A DNA stretch of 64,000 bases from Aquipseudomonas ullengensis. GTDB lineage: Bacteria; Pseudomonadota; Gammaproteobacteria; Pseudomonadales; Pseudomonadaceae. Where the stretch lies: positions 732,422 to 796,421 of the forward strand of contig NZ_JACJUD010000002.1 of the NCBI RefSeq assembly GCF_014174475.1, given 5' to 3'. Shown here one piece after another: positions 61,166 to 64,000 of this stretch; position 1 is the first letter of the stretch; every line of letters begins with the position of its first letter. Under the pieces are notes generated by a model. It did no database searches. It had not been told where the DNA came from and saw only the letters and a list, made by a program, of their open reading frames with translations. The position numbers and the translations under genes were made by a program.

Positions 61166-61813
61166 ATGTCCCAGCGCATCGCGGATATGCGACGTGACTA
61201 CACCCGCGAAGGGCTCAGCGAGGCGCAGGCCCCGGCTGAGCCCTTTGCCCTGTTCCGCCGCTGGTTCGACGAGGCGGTGCTGACCGAGCAGCTGCCGGTG
61301 GAACCCAACGCCATGACCCTGGCAACGGTGGATGACGACGGTCGTCCGCATTGCCGGGTGCTGCTGCTCAAGGGGCTCGACGAGCGCGGTTTCACCTTCT
61401 TCAGCAATTACGACAGCGCCAAGGGCCAGCAACTGCAGGCCAACCCCTTCGCGGCGATGACCTTCTTCTGGCCGACCCTAGAGCGCCAGGTGCGCATCGA
61501 GGGGCGGGTGGAGCGGGTCAGTGCCGAGGAGTCCGACGCCTACTTCCAGGTACGCCCGCTGGGCAGTCGCATCGGCGCCTGGGCTTCGCCGCAAAGCCAG
61601 GTGATTGCCGACCGTGCTGAGCTGGAGGGCCTGCTGGCCGAGACCGAGCGGCGTTTCCTCGAGCAGGCCCCGCATTGCCCGCCGCATTGGGGCGGCTACC
61701 GCCTGCTGCCCGAGCGCGTCGAGTTCTGGCAGGGGCGGCCGAGCCGCCTGCATGACCGCCTGAATTATCGTCAGGTCGATGGCGCCTGGCAGTTCGAGCG
61801 TCTGGCGCCCTAA
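61166..61813 (+). CDS. pdxH: Pyridoxamine 5'-phosphate oxidase
   Basis: A 215-residue FMN enzyme that oxidises pyridoxine or pyridoxamine 5'-phosphate to [33 protein letters not shown] is the family's N-terminus. The FMN and PLP contacts lie in [79 protein letters not shown] and the terminal [22 protein letters not shown]. Full length. GGAGAGCAGC precedes the ATG. It supplies cofactor for cysK and cobC-type enzymes in general. Confidence 0.93.
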   Translation: MSQRIADMRRDYTREGLSEAQAPAEPFALFRRWFDEAVLTEQLPVEPNAMTLATVDDDGRPHCRVLLLKGLDERGFTFFSNYDSAKGQQLQANPFAAMTFFWPTLERQVRIEGRVERVSAEESDAYFQVRPLGSRIGAWASPQSQVIADRAELEGLLAETERRFLEQAPHCPPHWGGYRLLPERVEFWQGRPSRLHDRLNYRQVDGAWQFERLAP

Positions 61814-61843
61814 ACTGGCGGCCTCGTTTCGGAGGTCGCCTGC

Positions 61844-62947
61844 ATGATCGAGCTCGATTCCACCCTGGCCCAGCACATCGTCGACCGTGCCATGGCCATC
61901 CTGCCGCACAACATCAATGTCATGGATGGCCAGGGCATGATCATCGGCAGTGGTGATCCGCAGCGCCTGCATACCCGCCATGAAGGGGCGCAACTGGTGC
62001 TGAGCAACCGCCGCGTGGTGGAAATCGACGCCCAGGCCGCCGCGTGCCTGCGTGGGGTCAAGCCAGGGGTCAATCTGCCGTTGCTGCATGCCGAGCAATT
62101 GATCGGCGTGCTTGGCATCACCGGCGAGCCCGAGGTCGTGCGGCCCTATGCCGAGTTGGTGCGCATGGCCGCCGAGATGCTGGTCGAGCAGCGTCAGCTG
62201 CAGGCTGAGCGGCACTGGCAGCGGCATCAGCTGGATGCCTGGATGCGCCAGTTGCTCGACCCCTCCGTCGCCCTTGCCCAACTTGCCGCAGAAGCCGAAC
62301 GCATTGGCCTGCAGTTGAGCTGGCCGCGTCAGGTCTTGCTGCTCGAACTGGTCGAGGAGGGCGATCCGCTGGCGCGGCAGGCGCGCGTGCTCGGCGCGCT
62401 GGCAAACAAGCCAGAGCAGCCATGCGCGCCGCTGGGCGTGCGCGAGCTGCTGCTGAGTCGACCGTTCCAGGCTGCGCGCGATGACCAGGCCTGGCTGGTT
62501 CAGGCGGATAGCCGGGAGTGGGGCATACAGCGCCTGCTGCTCAGCGACGGGTTGGACAACCTGAGTGACCTGCGCGAAGCGGCGCTGGCGCTGCGTGAGC
62601 TGCAAGCCTATGCCCGTGCCCGCCAGCCCACTTCGCGCCTGCTGCGGCTGGAGCAATACCGACTTCCCGCCTTGCTGTTCGGGCAGCGCCAGGGCTGGTC
62701 GATGCAGCGCTGGCTGGCGCCCTTGCGCAAGGTGCTGGCCCAGGATGCCCAGGGCGTACTGCGCGAAACGCTGGAAGCCTGGTGCCAGCACGATGGTCAT
62801 CCGCAGGCGTGTGCCGAGGCACTGGGCATTCACCGCAATACCCTGCGCTACCGGCTCGAACGTATTGCCGAGCTGAGTGGCGTGGACCTGGCGCGGCGTG
62901 ACCAGCGGCTATTGTTCACCTTGGGGCTGGACCTGCTGGGCGAATAG
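61844..62947 (+). CDS. CdaR-family transcriptional regulator of sugar diacid use
   Basis: A 367-residue regulator. The N-terminal sugar-diacid recognition domain covers about residues 1-130 (IELDSTLAQHIVDRAMAILPHNINVMDGQGMIIGSGDPQRL). The C-terminus is a PucR-type helix-turn-helix (QACAEALGIHRNTLRYRLERIAELSG). E. coli CdaR activates genes for glucarate, galactarate and glycerate use. The GntP permease gene next to it on the same strand supports a role in glycerate or sugar acid uptake. GGAGGTCGCC precedes the ATG. Confidence 0.87.
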   Translation: MIELDSTLAQHIVDRAMAILPHNINVMDGQGMIIGSGDPQRLHTRHEGAQLVLSNRRVVEIDAQAAACLRGVKPGVNLPLLHAEQLIGVLGITGEPEVVRPYAELVRMAAEMLVEQRQLQAERHWQRHQLDAWMRQLLDPSVALAQLAAEAERIGLQLSWPRQVLLLELVEEGDPLARQARVLGALANKPEQPCAPLGVRELLLSRPFQAARDDQAWLVQADSREWGIQRLLLSDGLDNLSDLREAALALRELQAYARARQPTSRLLRLEQYRLPALLFGQRQGWSMQRWLAPLRKVLAQDAQGVLRETLEAWCQHDGHPQACAEALGIHRNTLRYRLERIAELSGVDLARRDQRLLFTLGLDLLGE

Positions 62948-63093
62948 CGCGGGCCGCATTGTGCGTTTGCACATATCGGCATGCCTTCGAGTCAGTGCTT
63001 GAGGTGCGCTTGAACAAGGCGTGCGCCGCATTGTCTGGGCAACAATGGCGCGTCTAGCGACACCATACCCATAACAACAATGAGGAGTCGGCC

Positions 63094-64000
63094 ATGCTTC
63101 TGGTCATGATCCTGGTGGCATTGATCGCGTTTATCGTGCTCTCCACCACCCGTCTCAAACTGCATCCCTTTCTTGCCCTGCTTGCCGCCGCCTTTATCGC
63201 CGGCTTCGCTTATCAGCTGCCCAGCGCAGAAATCGTCAAGACCATCAATGCCGGCTTCGGCAACATCCTCGGCTATATCGGTATCGTCATCGTGCTGGGC
63301 ACGATCATCGGGGTCATCCTCGAGCGCAGTGGTGCGGCGATCACCATGGCGGAAACGGTGATCAAGCTGCTCGGCGAGCGTTTCCCCACGCTGACCATGT
63401 CGATCATCGGCTACCTGGTGTCGATCCCGGTGTTCTGTGATTCGGGCTTCGTCATCCTCAACTCGCTGAAAAATGCCCTGGCCGCGCGGATGAAAGTCTC
63501 CGTGGTGGCGATGAGCGTGGCCCTGGCCACCGGCCTGTATGCCACCCACACATTCGTGCCGCCGACGCCCGGGCCGATTGCCGCTGCCGGCAACCTGGGC
63601 CTGGAAAACAGCCTCGGCCTGGTGATCGCCGTGGGCCTGGTGGTCGCTTTTGTCACGGCCATGGCCGGTATGTGGTGGGCCAACCGCTTTATCGGCAAGG
63701 ACATCGCCCTGGAGGATGACGGCCTGCCGTTGCCCGCCGCCGAAGATTTCGCCGAGCTGAAAGCGCGCTACGGCAAGCTGCCCAGTGCCTTCCAGGCCTT
63801 TGCGCCGATCTTCGTGCCGATCCTGCTGATCTGCCTGGGCTCCATTGCCGTGTTCCCGAGCAAGCCGTTTGGCGAGGGCATCGTGCTGTCCAGCCTGATC
63901 TTCCTCGGCCAGCCGGTGGTGGCCTTGCTGGTTGGCCTGGCGCTGGCCTGCACACTGTTGAAGAGTGCCGACAAGCGCAAGGAATTCCATGATCACGTGG
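63094..64000 (+). CDS. GntP-family gluconate/glycerate permease (partial, runs off the window)
   Basis: 302 codons are visible, with no stop before the right edge. The product is hydrophobic from the start (MLLVMILVALIAFIVLSTTRLKLHPFLALLAAAFIAGFAYQLP), with several membrane segments. GntP-family features include the GGFGxxLxxIG-like GFGNILGYIGIVIVLGTIIGVILERSGAA and VSIPVFCDSGFVILNSLK, and HTFVPPTPGPIAAAGNLG. GAGGAG lies 9 bases before the ATG. Together with the CdaR regulator, a glycerate or gluconate substrate is likely. The C-terminal third is missing from the window. Confidence 0.88.
   Translation, partial: MLLVMILVALIAFIVLSTTRLKLHPFLALLAAAFIAGFAYQLPSAEIVKTINAGFGNILGYIGIVIVLGTIIGVILERSGAAITMAETVIKLLGERFPTLTMSIIGYLVSIPVFCDSGFVILNSLKNALAARMKVSVVAMSVALATGLYATHTFVPPTPGPIAAAGNLGLENSLGLVIAVGLVVAFVTAMAGMWWANRFIGKDIALEDDGLPLPAAEDFAELKARYGKLPSAFQAFAPIFVPILLICLGSIAVFPSKPFGEGIVLSSLIFLGQPVVALLVGLALACTLLKSADKRKEFHDHV

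Overview
The window is 64 kb of gene-dense, high-GC chromosome from a Pseudomonas. The evidence is the gene content: a QuiP-type acylase, a cobalamin block in the P. aeruginosa order, the DUF3300/DUF2950 pair, TtcA, a TorF-type porin, and Pseudomonas-style REP palindromes between genes. From memory, several blocks match P. aeruginosa gene order, for example MoxR / vWA / DUF748 / cysK, and cobO through cobS followed by MarR, MFS, glutathione peroxidase and FadL. I see no rRNA, tRNA, CRISPR array, integrase, transposase or prophage block. It is mostly core genome with a few less typical genes.

Layout. 1-8.5 kb: RNA methyltransferase, HNH protein, small envelope proteins, an epimerase fused to a membrane domain, oligopeptidase B, and a HIT / YafJ / DUF2937 run. 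8.7-16.8 kb: DUF3300/DUF2950 lipoprotein pair, vWA protein with MoxR ATPase, DUF748 protein, cysteine synthase and a DMT exporter. 17-24.3 kb: TorF-like porin and exported amidohydrolase divergent from a LysR regulator, then an acyl-CoA ligase with an alpha-methylacyl-CoA racemase-like protein, then SprT. 24.4-31 kb: two Yip1 proteins, a DnaJ-related protein, TtcA, a Tag-like glycosylase, a sirtuin, two NlpC/P60 lipoproteins and an O-methyltransferase.

31-40.3 kb is the most coherent block. A cobalamin riboswitch is followed by cobO-cobB-bluB-cobD-cobC-cobQ-cobU-cobT-alpha-ribazole phosphatase-cobS, nearly all overlapping. Together they cover a,c-amidation, adenosylation, cobyric acid formation, the aminopropanol arm, DMB synthesis and nucleotide-loop assembly. 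The early corrin-ring genes are not here.

40.4-64 kb: MarR/MFS with a 40-aa overlapping ORF, a periplasmic glutathione peroxidase, a FadL porin, a phage-lysozyme-like protein that seems to have lost its catalytic Glu, an alginate lyase in an AT-richer pocket, QuiP, two SEC-C proteins, two tandem OmpA/TSP3 lipoproteins, a CopD-like protein, DinG, an SDR, an exported GH50-like glycosidase, an EstB-like hydrolase, a third OmpA-like lipoprotein, PdxH, and a CdaR regulator with a GntP permease that runs off the right edge.

I do not see an obvious defence island or a wholly new multi-gene system. The best leads are small: a hairpin holding the Shine-Dalgarno of the second OmpA lipoprotein, a perfect 21-bp dyad upstream of fadL, the degenerate lysozyme-like protein, the DUF3300 repeat protein, the REP hairpin abutting the sirtuin Shine-Dalgarno, a LexA-like box at dinG, and the sequence between the riboswitch and cobO.
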